A DNA stretch of 64,000 nt from Methanomassiliicoccales archaeon (GCA_038740345.1 JAVYMA010000008.1:1-64000), one strand, 5' to 3'. Counted from the stretch's first letter, positions 9,143-20,101 are shown. Made by a program: numbers and translations. The notes: generated by a model not told the origin, from the sequence alone.

Positions 9143-10621
9143 CTATTTCCTCCCTAAGGACTGGGCTATCTCATTGGCCACGATGGTGGAGGATATCAAC
9201 GTCATAGGAACTCCTATTCCCGGATGACAATATTGGCCAGTGTAGAATAGATTCTTTACCTTCTTCGAGGAGTGGGATGGCCGGAATAAAGCCGTTTGCC
9301 GAATGGTATGGGTCAATCCTAAAGCGGTTCCCTTGAAAGCATTATACCGAGCAGCGAAATCCTTGATGCAAAAGATCCTCTTGGTGACCACGTGGCCTAT
9401 TATGTCGTCTCCTATCGTGCTCCCCAACCGCTTAAGGATTTTCAAATAGAATTTATCCCTTAAGGCTTCGGTGTCATCAATATAAGATGATAAAGGAACG
9501 AGAATAAATAAGGCATCGCAACCTTTAGGGGCTGCCGTTAGATCTGTTCGAGATGGCACATTTACATAATAGGAAGGGTTCTCAGGCCAGGCCGCTTTAG
9601 ATTTGTCGAAGATTACATCGAACCCTTCCGCCCAATCCTTCTCAAGGAAGAGTGTGTGATGTGCCAATTCCTTGAATTGTGTGTCCACCCCTACATAGGC
9701 TACGAATGCCGATGGAGCCAGGGTCCTTTTCTCCCAATATCTCTCATCATAAGTACGATACTCTGGCTTGAGCATTTTCAATTCCGAATGGGCATAATCC
9801 GCGTTCACCACCACAGAATCTGTACGATATGTATCCCTTATTGTGGTGATCCCCTCGACCTTTCTGTCCTTAACATTAATTCTTTCCACTTCTTCATTGA
9901 GGCGAATCTCCGCTCCAAAACTTTGAGCCAAGTCTGCCACGGTGGATGCGACCTTACGCATTCCCCCGGCCGGATACCAAACACCGAGATTGAAATCTAT
10001 ATGAGACATTATATGATAGAGAGCGGGTGTGTTCTTGGGGCTCCCTCCTAAGAATCCGATACTGTATTCGACTATCTTTCGCGCCTCATCACTTTGAAAA
10101 TGCTCGTTCACGAATGACTCTAAGGACTTGAAGACCGGGACTTTCCGTCCTTGGGTTATGAGCTTCGTGTCTAGCAGGTCGGTGAAACGCCGATAGTCTC
10201 GATATAAGAGATCCCTTACGGCGAGCTCATAGATCTCCTTGGCTGAAGCCAGATATCTACGGAGCTTATCAGCACCGTTTGTCTCCAACTCATCGAAAAG
10301 TTTGAAATTCTTCTCCAGCTCGGCATGAATATCGATTACTTTTCCTCCATCAAAGAAAATACGATATGATGGATCTAACCGATAGAGATAGAACAAATCC
10401 TCAGGCTTCTTCTTGAAATTCGCATAGAACCTTTCGAACACATCTGGCATAAGATACCAAGATGGCCCCATGTCAAAAGTGAAGCCTTTATCACTATGAT
10501 ATGAGGCCCTGCCTCCCACCATCTCGTTCTTCTCAAATACCTGAACCTTATGCCCTTCTTTGGCCAATAGCGCGGCTGCAGAAAGACCTCCGAAGCCAGC
10601 GCCGATTACTTTAATGTCCAA
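9143..10621 (-). CDS. crtI: Phytoene desaturase (CrtI type)
   Basis: An FAD-dependent desaturase that converts phytoene to lycopene or related polyenes. Seen: the dinucleotide-binding N-terminus (VIGAGFGGLSAAALLAKEGH...FEKNEMVGGRASY), the DMGPSWYLMP segment and the C-terminal FAD-contact block TGQYCHPGIGVPM characteristic of CrtI. The length of 492 residues is normal. The start is TTG at 10621, supported by GGAGGG 6 nt upstream. It is the first gene of the crtI-crtB-UbiA operon, with the AT-rich gap 10622-10974 as promoter region. Confidence 0.94.
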   Translation of the reverse strand: MDIKVIGAGFGGLSAAALLAKEGHKVQVFEKNEMVGGRASYHSDKGFTFDMGPSWYLMPDVFERFYANFKKKPEDLFYLYRLDPSYRIFFDGGKVIDIHAELEKNFKLFDELETNGADKLRRYLASAKEIYELAVRDLLYRDYRRFTDLLDTKLITQGRKVPVFKSLESFVNEHFQSDEARKIVEYSIGFLGGSPKNTPALYHIMSHIDFNLGVWYPAGGMRKVASTVADLAQSFGAEIRLNEEVERINVKDRKVEGITTIRDTYRTDSVVVNADYAHSELKMLKPEYRTYDERYWEKRTLAPSAFVAYVGVDTQFKELAHHTLFLEKDWAEGFDVIFDKSKAAWPENPSYYVNVPSRTDLTAAPKGCDALFILVPLSSYIDDTEALRDKFYLKILKRLGSTIGDDIIGHVVTKRIFCIKDFAARYNAFKGTALGLTHTIRQTALFRPSHSSKKVKNLFYTGQYCHPGIGVPMTLISSTIVANEIAQSLGRK

Positions 10622-10974
10622 ATATACCCTCCTTCAAAATGGTTTTACGACATTTCGACTAAATTGGCATAAAAACTAGGTGAGCATTCCTATATTAAAG
10701 TTTATTATAACTTCTTCAAATCCAATTTTTGTATCTAATTTAAGCTTTTTAAATATTAAAATGATTTTTGATAATATAATATTTTAAATAAATTAAAATT
10801 ATTATAAATAAAAAAATATATTATCCTTAAACCAATACCATCACTTGGCCCATAAACACTCGCTATTATAAAAAACTGAAATACTAATTTTACCATTTGA
10901 ATACATATTTTTTGTTATTCCCTAATTTTTAAATACGATTAAATTTAAACTGAAACGATCTTGACTTTGACTTC
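10622..10974. other. AT-rich gap upstream of crtI
   Basis: About 350 very AT-rich bases between crtI and the DUF454 gene, with runs such as AATATAATATTTTAAATAAA near 10775. It must contain the crtI promoter, but several TATA-like sequences are equally good. Nothing coding was recognised. Confidence 0.5.
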
Positions 10975-11352
10975 TTAGTTTGCCCTCAAGAGGAGAATAT
11001 GTGCAGAGATAGCTAGACCAATCAGGACGATTAAGATCATTATAATAACTTCATCGATGAAGAAGACAATGGTTATGGACATTGCCCCCCAAAGCAATAA
11101 CAAGCTGGTCGCCTTGACGGAATAGCTGATTCCCTCGCCTTTTTCATAAGCTCTTATGTAAGCCCCCAAATATTTGTGCCGTAGAATCAAAGTATGAAGT
11201 TTTCTGGATCCCCGAGAATAGCAAAAGGCCGCGAAAAGAAGGAAAGGAGTTGTGGGGAGCAACGGTATAATGATGCCCATAATTCCGATGGCGAGAGAAA
11301 TCGTACCTATTCCGATCCAGAATCCACTTTTCCACCGACTCGGTTCTGACAT
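10975..11352 (-). CDS. DUF454 (YbaN-like) membrane protein
   Basis: A small integral membrane protein. The diagnostic DUF454 run is IIPLLPTTPFLLFAAFCYSRG, followed by LHTLILRHKYLGAYIRAYEKGEGIS, then two further hydrophobic segments at the C-terminus. Function is unknown in this family. The in-frame TTG at 11367 is possible, but the ATG at 11352 gives the usual N-terminus with a first membrane helix soon after; 125 residues. It is isolated in an AT-rich stretch. Confidence 0.82.
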   Translation of the reverse strand: MSEPSRWKSGFWIGIGTISLAIGIMGIIIPLLPTTPFLLFAAFCYSRGSRKLHTLILRHKYLGAYIRAYEKGEGISYSVKATSLLLLWGAMSITIVFFIDEVIIMILIVLIGLAISAHILLLRAN

Positions 11353-11620
11353 TAAGTAATCAATCAAGGTTGGATGGTTAATGACCCTTTCTTTACCTCT
11401 TCTTCAATCGACTTACAGTGGAACGGACTGGGAATTATCATGTGATTGAATTATAGGGCAGAGATTTCTTTTGGTGGAAAAGTACTATTAATTAGTATAA
11501 TAATATATATTTTATTAAAAATAATTATTTGAACTTCATATTATTAAATAGAAGAAGAATAAATCGATTACAAATAAATAGAAAAATTTAATAAATTGAA
11601 AGTTGAAAATATCCTGATAT

Positions 11621-12168
11621 ATGGATTTTGAAAAATTAATTGTGAAAATTATTGATGAAATTGGCATCCAATCGAACGAGCGAGCTTTCACATCAGAGGC
11701 TGAGATTTCTGGATATTTTCTTGGGCGATTAAAGTGTCTTCTACCCCCAGAGTATCATCTCGTCAGAGAGCAGTGATCCATGAAAGACAGACGCTATCAA
11801 GATTCAAGAGAAAGGCCGGAAAATTATATAGGGACAATAAAGGCAGAAAGGGACGAATCGATCTTATTATCGTTGGTCCAGATGGAATAAATTATGGAAT
11901 CGAATTTGAATATCCAAGAGGAAAAGGAAAGGAGCGTACCAATTTCATGTGTCATATTCTTAACGATGCTTATAAACTAAAAGATGCTTGTTATGCCCAA
12001 CATTCCTTCATTTTAGTTTTTTTATATCACGATTATGAAACCGCGTTCTTGGATGAGGTTGATATAAAAACAGAACTTGACCAAATTACCCTATTTCTTA
12101 TAAGATTGCCAAAAAAAGGTGAGATGAGGATTTGTCATAATTTGCCAAAAATCACAAGATATAATTAA
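11621..12168 (+). pseudogene. Frameshifted gene for a small nuclease-like protein
   Basis: Two adjoining frames together make one plausible protein of about 180 residues. Frame one starts at the ATG at 11621, runs 51 codons ending LPPEYHLVREQ and meets TGA at 11774. The second frame is open from 11734 to 12168 and continues HERQTLSRFKRK...GRIDLIIVGPDG..YGIEFEYPRG. The E...D...ExE arrangement over predicted strands resembles PD-(D/E)xK-type nuclease cores, but the usual Lys is Tyr, so the assignment is tentative. The switch occurs near 11760-11774. The DNA is AT-rich, unlike flanking conserved genes. It could be a decayed gene, a sequencing error or a recoded gene. Confidence 0.5.
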
Positions 12169-13027
12169 ATGATTTTTATATAGATTTCTATTTAAATCCT
12201 TAAGCAAAAAATTTTTCACAACAAGCTGAGACAATAAAACAAAAAAAGGATGGGACATGTCTTCGGTCTGAGTTAGACGCCTCATACAATATTTCTATGA
12301 GCAAGTTTTGAACCGAGCCACTGGTAAATCATTTTTTTATTCTTTTGAAGATTCATTCTTCTGATACACGTCAATATGAATAAGGATTCAGTAAAGTTTT
12401 AGCCATGAGACGACGTTTCGCGTTACTCACCTGTCATAAATTACGGAATGCTTGAATCTCATGATAACAAGTCAACTCTCGACAAATTTGTATTTCATGA
12501 GTTTTGGAATGAATTTGTCTGCTATATCGGGTGCTGAAGCAGATAGTCACAGAATCGATCATCCTAAAAAATTAACATGTTCTTAGCGAATGTCAGCTCG
12601 ATTATGGATTTATCATCGGAATAGCCAACGGGAAATTCGACTACGTATTTCTGAATTTATTCGATAAAATAATTTATTAACTTCCCGTATGCAAATGCTC
12701 CTCGCTTATCATGAACAGCTATCTAAATCCATTATCACATATACTTTGGCGCTACCTAATGTCTCTATGTTTAATTATCATATGATTGCCTATGACGCTA
12801 CATAGATATTTCTATTTTAACCCAATTTCGGAATTTTTATTTTAGGCGATTTAAGAGGCGAATCTTATCACCTACGTAAAGATTAAGATGAATTGACGAG
12901 AACACTGAGGCTTTGAAATATGTAAATGAAGCCAGAATGAGATCCTGTCACAGGCAAACAATCGTAAGATCAGTGGGAATTCAATTAAAAAGTACCTAAA
13001 AAAACTAATATTTATAGGAAATTAGAG
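12169..13027. other. Long AT-rich gap without recognisable gene
   Basis: About 860 bases between the frameshifted nuclease-like gene and the 3' end of tRNA-Ser. All frames are broken by frequent stops and no motif could be recognised. Short open stretches may be decayed coding DNA. The 3' side of a tRNA is a usual integration site, but no second copy of the tRNA-Ser end was found. Confidence 0.5.
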
Positions 13028-13111
13028 CGCGAAGGGGGGGATTTGAACCCCCGAGCTCTTTCGAGCATTGGATTAGCAATCCAACGCCTTGCCTGGCTGG
13101 GCCACCTCCGC
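13028..13111 (-). tRNA. tRNA-Ser (GCU)
   Basis: A class II tRNA of 84 nt on the minus strand. The acceptor stem is GCGGAGG with CCTTCGC (one G-T pair), discriminator G. The anticodon arm is TTGGA, loop TTGCTAA, TCCAA, so the anticodon is GCT and reads AGC/AGU. A long variable arm (TGCTCGAAAGAGCTC) and the T arm GGGGG TTCAAAT CCCCC follow. No CCA is encoded. Confidence 0.95.
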
Positions 13112-13335
13112 TTATGGCCTCAGGAAAGTGGCCTACTCTTTTAAAGGTTTTCTTCTCGCTTACCTTGTACCAAATCGATTTAGGTGTTACCGCTAAGATA
13201 TGTACAGGCATTACACATCAACAGATTTCTCAATCATAAATTATTATTAAAATATAGAAATAATCCTACGAACTTGATTCAGATTAGGAGGTTGAATTAA
13301 AATTAGCACTAGCTTTTTGATAGCCTATTGAAAAT

Positions 13336-13384
13336 TACTTCGGACTTTTCGAAGTATCATATTTTCCTATGTACATATATGTAC
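13336..13384. promoter_or_regulatory. Hairpin and 14-bp palindrome upstream of 16S rRNA
   Basis: TACTTCG and CGAAGTA (13336-13342, 13350-13356) form a 7-bp inverted repeat with a 7-nt spacer. Fifteen bases on is the perfect palindrome GTACATATATGTAC (13371-13384). They lie about 135-180 bp before the 16S TATA box. They could be an operator or a second promoter region; no protein is assigned. Confidence 0.4.
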
Positions 13385-13509
13385 GATGCTGCATTCTGAA
13401 CACATACAAAATGAATCATCGACATTGTGAGTTCGAAATCCTCAAATACGATGATGATGTAAAGAAATAATAGCATCATTTGAGAGATGATGATGCAAAA
13501 ATGGCCCCT

Positions 13510-13551
13510 CGAAACGGTTATATATAGGACCGAGGTTAAGGGGATACTACC
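13510..13551 (+). promoter_or_regulatory. 16S rRNA promoter
   Basis: A strong archaeal promoter: BRE-like CGAAACGG at 13510-13517 and TATA box TTATATATA at 13518-13526. The predicted start falls in GGGATACTACC at 13541-13551, about 22 nt beyond the TATA box. This would give a leader of roughly 250 nt before the mature 16S end. The same 11-nt start-site sequence occurs in the glnA promoter at 41282. Confidence 0.75.
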
Positions 13552-13679
13552 TTCAGACATGGTCTGCGTATGGGTGCTGAGGAAGGCATTGTGCCATCAA
13601 TGATGTGCCTAGATTCCAAGACCATGTACAAAGATGGAGAGGCAAGATCTCCGTTCGTGAGGACGTGTACTCTTGCTTC

Positions 13680-13743
13680 TGACGCTCGATGCATCAAGAT
13701 ATCGCGAGAAGTGGTATCGCTGGTGAAACTTGGTTGTACTGCC
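13680..13743 (+). other. 5' strand of the 16S pre-rRNA processing stem
   Basis: TGACGCTCGATGCAT at 13680-13694 is the exact reverse complement of 15338-15352 beyond the 16S gene. Inside it, GGTG (13722-13725), CTTGG (13729-13733) and CTGCC (13739-13743) pair with CACC (15331-15334), CCAAG (15326-15330) and GGCAG (15317-15321). The AAA between GGTG and CTTGG makes a 3-nt bulge, resembling one side of the bulge-helix-bulge cut by the archaeal splicing endonuclease. Confidence 0.8.
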
Positions 13744-13797
13744 AATTTCAAAAAGATACATCCTTGAGACATTTCAAGTAGATGTTTCACAGGATCG

Positions 13798-15265
<1,468 letters not shown>

Positions 15266-15280
15266 ACGAAAAATACGCAA

Positions 15281-15305
15281 GGGGATAGGCTCAGTGCCTT
15301 TCCCC
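15281..15305 (+). other. Hairpin in the 16S trailer
   Basis: GGGGATAGGC and GCCTTTCCCC fold around TCAGT: GGGGA with TCCCC and GGC with GCC, with a small internal mismatch. It lies 15 nt after the mature 16S end, inside the long processing stem. It is probably part of the precursor structure rather than a terminator, since no T run follows. Confidence 0.5.
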
Positions 15306-15316
15306 ACCAATTCCTA

Positions 15317-15352
15317 GGCAGCACACCAAGCACCAAAATGCATCGAGCGTCA
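15317..15352 (+). other. 3' strand of the 16S pre-rRNA processing stem
   Basis: Carries GGCAG, CCAAG, CACC and then ATGCATCGAGCGTCA, each the complement of the matching block upstream of the 16S gene. Together they close the 16S precursor into a loop, so the mature RNA can be cut from a transcript not linked to 23S. Confidence 0.8.
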
Positions 15353-15478
15353 TCAGCATATTTATTTTGTAACGAGAATGATATTTACATTATTGATTTT
15401 AGGTAACTATTTTTTAGGCCTCCATGCCCCTTCTGGAGAACGAAATAATAAATAGACACTACCTAATCTCCCACTCCC

Positions 15479-17095
15479 GTGGCGCAAATGAAATATATTT
15501 TTGTCACGGGAGGAGTTATATCAGGCCTAGGTAAAGGTATCACATCTTCCTCAATCGGACGCCTGCTCAAATCTCGAGGCCTAAAAGTAACAGCCATCAA
15601 GATCGACCCCTATCTCAACGTCGACGCGGGTACCATGAATCCTTTCGAACACGGAGAAGTTTTCGTGCTGGATGATGGTGGGGAAGTAGATCTGGATCTG
15701 GGTAATTATGAGAGATTCCTTGATATCTCGTTGACCAGTTCTCATAACATCACCACTGGAAAGGTATACCGTTCCGTGATTGAGAAAGAGCGTTTGGGTG
15801 AGTATCTAGGAAAGACCGTCCAGATCATCCCTCATATCACGAATGAGATAAAATGCATGATAAAATCGGTGGCTGATGCTACTGGTGCTGATGTCTGCAT
15901 CGTGGAGCTGGGAGGGACGGTAGGAGACATCGAATCCATGCCCTTCCTGGAAGCCGTTCGCCAGATGAATACCGAACTGGGGAAGGGAGAGAACTGCATG
16001 TTCGTGCATACAACCCTAGTCCCTATATTAGGAACGGTGGGAGAGCAGAAAACCAAACCAACTCAGCATTCGGTGAAGGAGCTCAGAGCCATAGGAATAC
16101 AACCAGATGTCATTGTGGCCAGGGCCAAGGAGCCATTGGAATATGGGATTAAGCGCAAGATCTCTTTGTTCTGCGATGTTCCTTTGGAGGCAGTCATCTC
16201 AGCACCTGATGCTCGTTCCATATACGAAGTCCCACTCATTTTGGAAGAGCAGGGATTGACAGATTTCATATTGAGAAGGCTTAAACTGCCCGATAGTGGC
16301 AAGGACCTTGCAGAATGGAGGGACTTCCTATCCAGAGTGATTAATCCCACAAGGAGCGTAAAGATCGCTTGCGTAGGGAAGTATACTCACCTGGCTGATT
16401 CATATATCTCGCATCTAGAAGCATTCCATCATGCTGGGGCTGAGCTTGATACAAAAGTGGAGATATTCTTCGTTGACTCGGAGATTATCCAGAGCAAAGG
16501 AATCGTGCCTGATTTAATGAATGCGGATGGGATTTTGATTCCAGGGGGATTCGGAAGCCGTGGAATCGAAGGGAAGATCATGGCCGCCCAATATGCGCGA
16601 GAGAATCAAGTCCCCTTCCTAGGCGTCTGCCTTGGTTTCCAGATGGCCACGGTGGAGATCGCGCGCCATCTTTTAGACATGGAGGGGGCCAACACCACAG
16701 AGATTGACCCAGATACGAAGTACCCTGTGATAGATCTTCTACCAGAGCAGAGAGATGTGAAGCGGAAGGGAGCCACCATGCGCTTAGGGGCTCAACCTGT
16801 TGTGATTCAGGAGGGCAGCCGCGCTCATGAGCTATATGGCAAGAATCTGGTTATGGAGAGACACCGCCATAGGTTTGAGGTCAACCCTAAGTATATCGAT
16901 GCTTTTGAAAAGGTGGGGTGGCATTTCTCTGGCAAGGCTCCAGATGGATTGAAGATGGAGATTGGAGAGCTCAAAAGTCACCCCTATTTCTTAGCATCGC
17001 AATTCCATCCTGAATTCAAGTCCCGGCCAGGAAAGCCCTCACCGTTGCACTTAGGCCTGGTCAGGGCTGCCTTGTATAGGAAGTACAAGACCTAA
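15479..17095 (+). CDS. pyrG: CTP synthase
   Basis: Makes CTP from UTP, ATP and glutamine. The N-terminal synthetase domain opens [21 protein letters not shown] (P-loop-like) with [22 protein letters not shown]; the C-terminal glutamine amidotransferase domain has the nucleophile in GVCLGFQMA and the His/Glu pair in [11 protein letters not shown]. The length of 538 residues is normal. AAATAATAAATAG at 15443-15455 lies about 30 nt before the GTG at 15479, and there is no Shine-Dalgarno site, so the message is probably leaderless. An ATG at 15488 is the alternative start. Confidence 0.97.
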   Translation: MAQMKYIFVTGGVISGLGKGITSSSIGRLLKSRGLKVTAIKIDPYLNVDAGTMNPFEHGEVFVLDDGGEVDLDLGNYERFLDISLTSSHNITTGKVYRSVIEKERLGEYLGKTVQIIPHITNEIKCMIKSVADATGADVCIVELGGTVGDIESMPFLEAVRQMNTELGKGENCMFVHTTLVPILGTVGEQKTKPTQHSVKELRAIGIQPDVIVARAKEPLEYGIKRKISLFCDVPLEAVISAPDARSIYEVPLILEEQGLTDFILRRLKLPDSGKDLAEWRDFLSRVINPTRSVKIACVGKYTHLADSYISHLEAFHHAGAELDTKVEIFFVDSEIIQSKGIVPDLMNADGILIPGGFGSRGIEGKIMAAQYARENQVPFLGVCLGFQMATVEIARHLLDMEGANTTEIDPDTKYPVIDLLPEQRDVKRKGATMRLGAQPVVIQEGSRAHELYGKNLVMERHRHRFEVNPKYIDAFEKVGWHFSGKAPDGLKMEIGELKSHPYFLASQFHPEFKSRPGKPSPLHLGLVRAALYRKYKT

Positions 17096-17155
17096 GAGCT
17101 TCTCCTAAAGCAATGTTTATAAGTGATGTCATGCTACCAAGCGAATGACGATGCC

Positions 17156-17794
17156 ATGACCGATGACGAATATCTTTCTTTGCTGGAGCGGGCTAAGCAA
17201 AAGTTGCCTGAGAAGATTGAGAAGCACGAGCGGTTCACTGTGCCCGAGCCGGATATATTCCAAGAAGGGAAGACGACAGTGATTCGCAACTTCGGGGATA
17301 TCGTCGATGCTCTACGTCGAGATGAGGAGCATATCGTTCAGTATTTACTGCGAGAGCTCGGAACTCCGGGTCATGTAGAGGGCCAGAGGCTGATATTAAA
17401 GGCTAAGCTGCTACCTCAACAGATAATGGACCGTATCATGTCCTATACGGAGACTTTCGTCCTCTGCTCTGAGTGCGGCAGGCCAGATACTAGAATCAAC
17501 AAGGAGGACCGAGTGCTGATCCTGGAGTGCGAGGCTTGCGGGGCGCATCGACCTGTCAATGTGCGTAAGGTGGCGGCCAAGAAAGAAGAGCTTAACGCCG
17601 TGGTTGAAGGCCAGATATACGAGGTCATGATTGAAGATGTAGGTAAGAAAGGGGATGGCATAGCTAGACGTGGAGACGTCATAATCTATGTTCCCGGTAC
17701 GATCAAAGGGGCGAGGGTCCGTGTCAAGATCACCAAGAAATCTGGCAATGTGGCCTTTGCTACTATGACACAGGAGCCTGCCACCTCCCGATGA
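17156..17794 (+). CDS. Translation initiation factor aIF2 beta with C-terminal TRAM domain
   Basis: Beta subunit of the trimeric factor that brings initiator Met-tRNA to the small subunit. Residues 1-140 are the aIF2beta/IF5 domain with the C2-C2 zinc ribbon CSECGRPDT...CEACGAHRPV (C104, C107, C125, C128) and the TPGHVEGQRLILKAK segment. Residues 150-205 form a TRAM domain (GQIYEVMIEDVGKKGDGIAR...VYVPGTIKGARVRVKI-like), an RNA-binding addition seen in some euryarchaeal aIF2beta proteins. A GTG at 17123 gives a longer frame, but TTTATAAG at 17116-17123 is a TATA box whose predicted start falls beyond it. The ATG at 17156 also fits the family N-terminus. Confidence 0.93.
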   Translation: MTDDEYLSLLERAKQKLPEKIEKHERFTVPEPDIFQEGKTTVIRNFGDIVDALRRDEEHIVQYLLRELGTPGHVEGQRLILKAKLLPQQIMDRIMSYTETFVLCSECGRPDTRINKEDRVLILECEACGAHRPVNVRKVAAKKEELNAVVEGQIYEVMIEDVGKKGDGIARRGDVIIYVPGTIKGARVRVKITKKSGNVAFATMTQEPATSR

Positions 17795-17998
17795 TGCGTC
17801 GCAAATTCATGTTTAATTAATTCAAAATGTCCAACGCATATCAAGATAATGAATGCGTCAATGCCATTCAGGCCACTTGATGTGAAGCACAGTTAAGAGG
17901 TGTGAGGAAAAAGAGTGTCTGAAATTTTCTTTTAAAATAGGTGACTAGACCTATCGTTAAGAGAGGAGAGGACGGAATCACACTTTTTCAATTCATTC

Positions 17999-18520
17999 TT
18001 AATAAGTGAAATCTAGGTCAGTTTTTTCCGCAACCGATTCGATTTTAGTCCCTGCCGGTAGTTGAGCTCGTTCAGCGTAAACGATGAAAGGTAAGAGTTT
18101 GCTCATGCCGGAGGCGAGTATTGTAACCGGATGGTCCTTTCCAAAAAGATGGGTAGAGATCTCCAAGGCCCTATTACGCAAATCCTCCTCCAGCCCAACG
18201 CCAAGGGTGTGTAAATACTCATAGAGCAGGACGTGAAAAATGAATGACTTTAGCAACTCTGGTCTCAGCGACTGAACCCGGCTAAGCGCTGCTTTGTTGA
18301 GGAGGATCATGTTCGATGCCAAAGGATGCAGGCCACCCGGCATGCGGTCCTCATCTCCCTTCATGACCGCCAAACCAAGCATTAGACCATAGCGCCTAAC
18401 TCCCTCCCTCTCCTCCACCGCATCCCTAACTAATTCGAAAATTTCCGCAATCGATTGCGAAGACTCGAGCCTTCTTGCATAGCGATCAGGGAAGAAATCC
18501 CTTAAGCTGGTGGGGCGCAT
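17999..18520 (-). CDS. Hypothetical protein with a degenerate HExxH-like motif
   Basis: Not assigned to a named family. The 173-residue protein is mostly helical, with KSFIFHVLLYEYLHTLGVGLEEDLRNRA near the middle and LFGKDHPV after it. YEYLH stands where a metalloprotease would have HEYLH; the first His is replaced by Tyr, although an upstream His (FHVLL) is near. Activity is therefore doubtful. A TTG at 18559 gives a longer frame, but TTTATTTAATAAG lies about 27 nt before the ATG at 18520, which points to a leaderless message from that ATG. Confidence 0.65.
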   Translation of the reverse strand: MRPTSLRDFFPDRYARRLESSQSIAEIFELVRDAVEEREGVRRYGLMLGLAVMKGDEDRMPGGLHPLASNMILLNKAALSRVQSLRPELLKSFIFHVLLYEYLHTLGVGLEEDLRNRALEISTHLFGKDHPVTILASGMSKLLPFIVYAERAQLPAGTKIESVAEKTDLDFTY

Positions 18521-18652
18521 TGGAGATTTGAAAAGTGACTTATTAAATAAACTTATCAACGATTAAAACTGAAGGAACGAATCAAACATAGTGCATCAGG
18601 ACGTTACGATAATTGGTTAGAGTTATTTAGTGGAGGGTGAATAGGCCGTTTG

Positions 18653-19570
18653 ATGCGCTATCGTATAACTTTGATTTTCATGCTGGCGCTATTCGTTTCG
18701 GTCCAATTGTGCGCTATGTTCCTTTCAACCTTCTATCCTTCTGACATGGGAGCCTTCGAGAACCAGGACGACCCTCTCAATCCACTGATTTATGTTGTGA
18801 TGGTGCTCATCATGACTGCTCTGGTTCTGGTCATGTTGAAATTAGGACTGCAGAAGGTGATAAAAGCGATATTCCTATTCGCTGTGGCCATCACATCGGT
18901 ATTCGTTCTACTACCCTTAATATATCAAATCTATCCCAACGGTGATGTCGCAGTCCTGGTCTCGCTATTGATTGGAATAGCGCTCGCCTTAGCACTCCTC
19001 CTACGGCCAGAGTGGTATGTCATCAACCTTGTAGGCTTCATAGTAGGCGTGGGCGCTGCTGTGGTGCTGGGCATTTCCTTGGGAATATTGCCTGTGCTAA
19101 TCCTGTTGATATTGCTTGGCGTTTACGATGCGATTTCAGTGTATAGGACGAAGCATATGATTAGATTGGCTGAAGGGATGGTTCCCTTGAGACTTCCAAT
19201 CATGTTCGTGGTCCCCAAAGACAAGGACTTCACCTTGGATGGTCTTTCCACAAAGCCGTTGACGGAAGTATCTCCAGAAGAGAGGGGTGCCATGTTCATG
19301 GGTGTGGGCGACGCTGTCATCCCCTCGATTTTGAGCGTAGCCGTCCTCCTCACCCTGCCATCAACTTCCCACAGCTTTCAGAATGCGAACCTTATAGTTG
19401 CCTTGGGGACTCTGTTAGGTTCAGTGGTTGGCTTCCTGATCCTAATGGGTTACGTTGCCAAAGGAAAGCCTCAAGCAGGGCTACCTCTCCTGAACGGTGG
19501 AGCCATACTTGGCTTTTTGATCACGTACATGCTCGTTTTCAGGGATTTCAATTTTGGTATCGTAGTGTAG
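18653..19570 (+). CDS. Presenilin-family (A22) intramembrane aspartyl protease
   Basis: A polytopic membrane protein of about nine helices. The two catalytic aspartates are in GVYDAISVYRTKHM (YD motif) and MGVGDAVIPSIL (GxGD motif), and the PAL-like AGLPLLNGGAI follows, in the order shared by presenilin, signal peptide peptidase and archaeal PSH. It should cleave peptides inside the membrane; substrates are unknown. GGAGGGTGA lies upstream but somewhat far (12 nt) from the ATG; a TTG immediately precedes that ATG. It is divergent from the HExxH-like hypothetical gene. Confidence 0.92.
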   Translation: MRYRITLIFMLALFVSVQLCAMFLSTFYPSDMGAFENQDDPLNPLIYVVMVLIMTALVLVMLKLGLQKVIKAIFLFAVAITSVFVLLPLIYQIYPNGDVAVLVSLLIGIALALALLLRPEWYVINLVGFIVGVGAAVVLGISLGILPVLILLILLGVYDAISVYRTKHMIRLAEGMVPLRLPIMFVVPKDKDFTLDGLSTKPLTEVSPEERGAMFMGVGDAVIPSILSVAVLLTLPSTSHSFQNANLIVALGTLLGSVVGFLILMGYVAKGKPQAGLPLLNGGAILGFLITYMLVFRDFNFGIVV

Positions 19571-20101
19571 TGAACATATTATCTATGTCGTTTGGTCTTG
19601 AAGTTAGCGGCGACCATAAAAGAGCTGAACATAGAAAGCAGGGTCTTCTCTATGAACGTTCTTCCTTTCTCAAGGAATTTATTCAGATAACATAGGATCG
19701 TCGTTATATATGGAATGGTGAAATGGATGGTTGAAAGGGGAGTGAATATAAGATAGGTGATGAAAAATTTTGCAAAAGTCTTCTCACCCGACTATGTTGG
19801 TTCTTATGAGAACAAAAACTTGAAGAAATCTCTGTCTTGGTCCTAGATAGAAATATGAAAAATTGTGTGATTTGAACTATGAACCATACTGTCTTTGAGA
19901 AAAGCACTAGGCATTATAGGGTGGATGAGAATCGACAATCTATCCTTGATTAAAGGATGATGATGAAGGCTATGACACAGGTGGGAATCATCGTAACCTG
20001 TTTGAATGATTTATCTATAAGCTTAATCTATTTGATGGAGGGCATAATTATCTCCCAGAATTATACAAATAGTTCCAGAACCTATGTGGAGAGCGGTTCG
20101 T
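19571..20101. other. Intergenic region without recognisable gene
   Basis: About 530 AT-rich bases between the presenilin-type protease and the first phosphoesterase gene. Several short frames are broken by stops. A box-C-like ATGATGA at about 19959 has no matching D box, so no C/D guide RNA is called. Confidence 0.45.

Noticed and set aside
11400-13111. Possible element integrated at the 3' end of tRNA-Ser.
   Set aside because: The position fits, but no integrase gene and no second copy of the tRNA end could be found.
19955-20020. C/D box guide RNA suggested by ATGATGA.
   Set aside because: No CTGA box at a suitable distance and no terminal stem.
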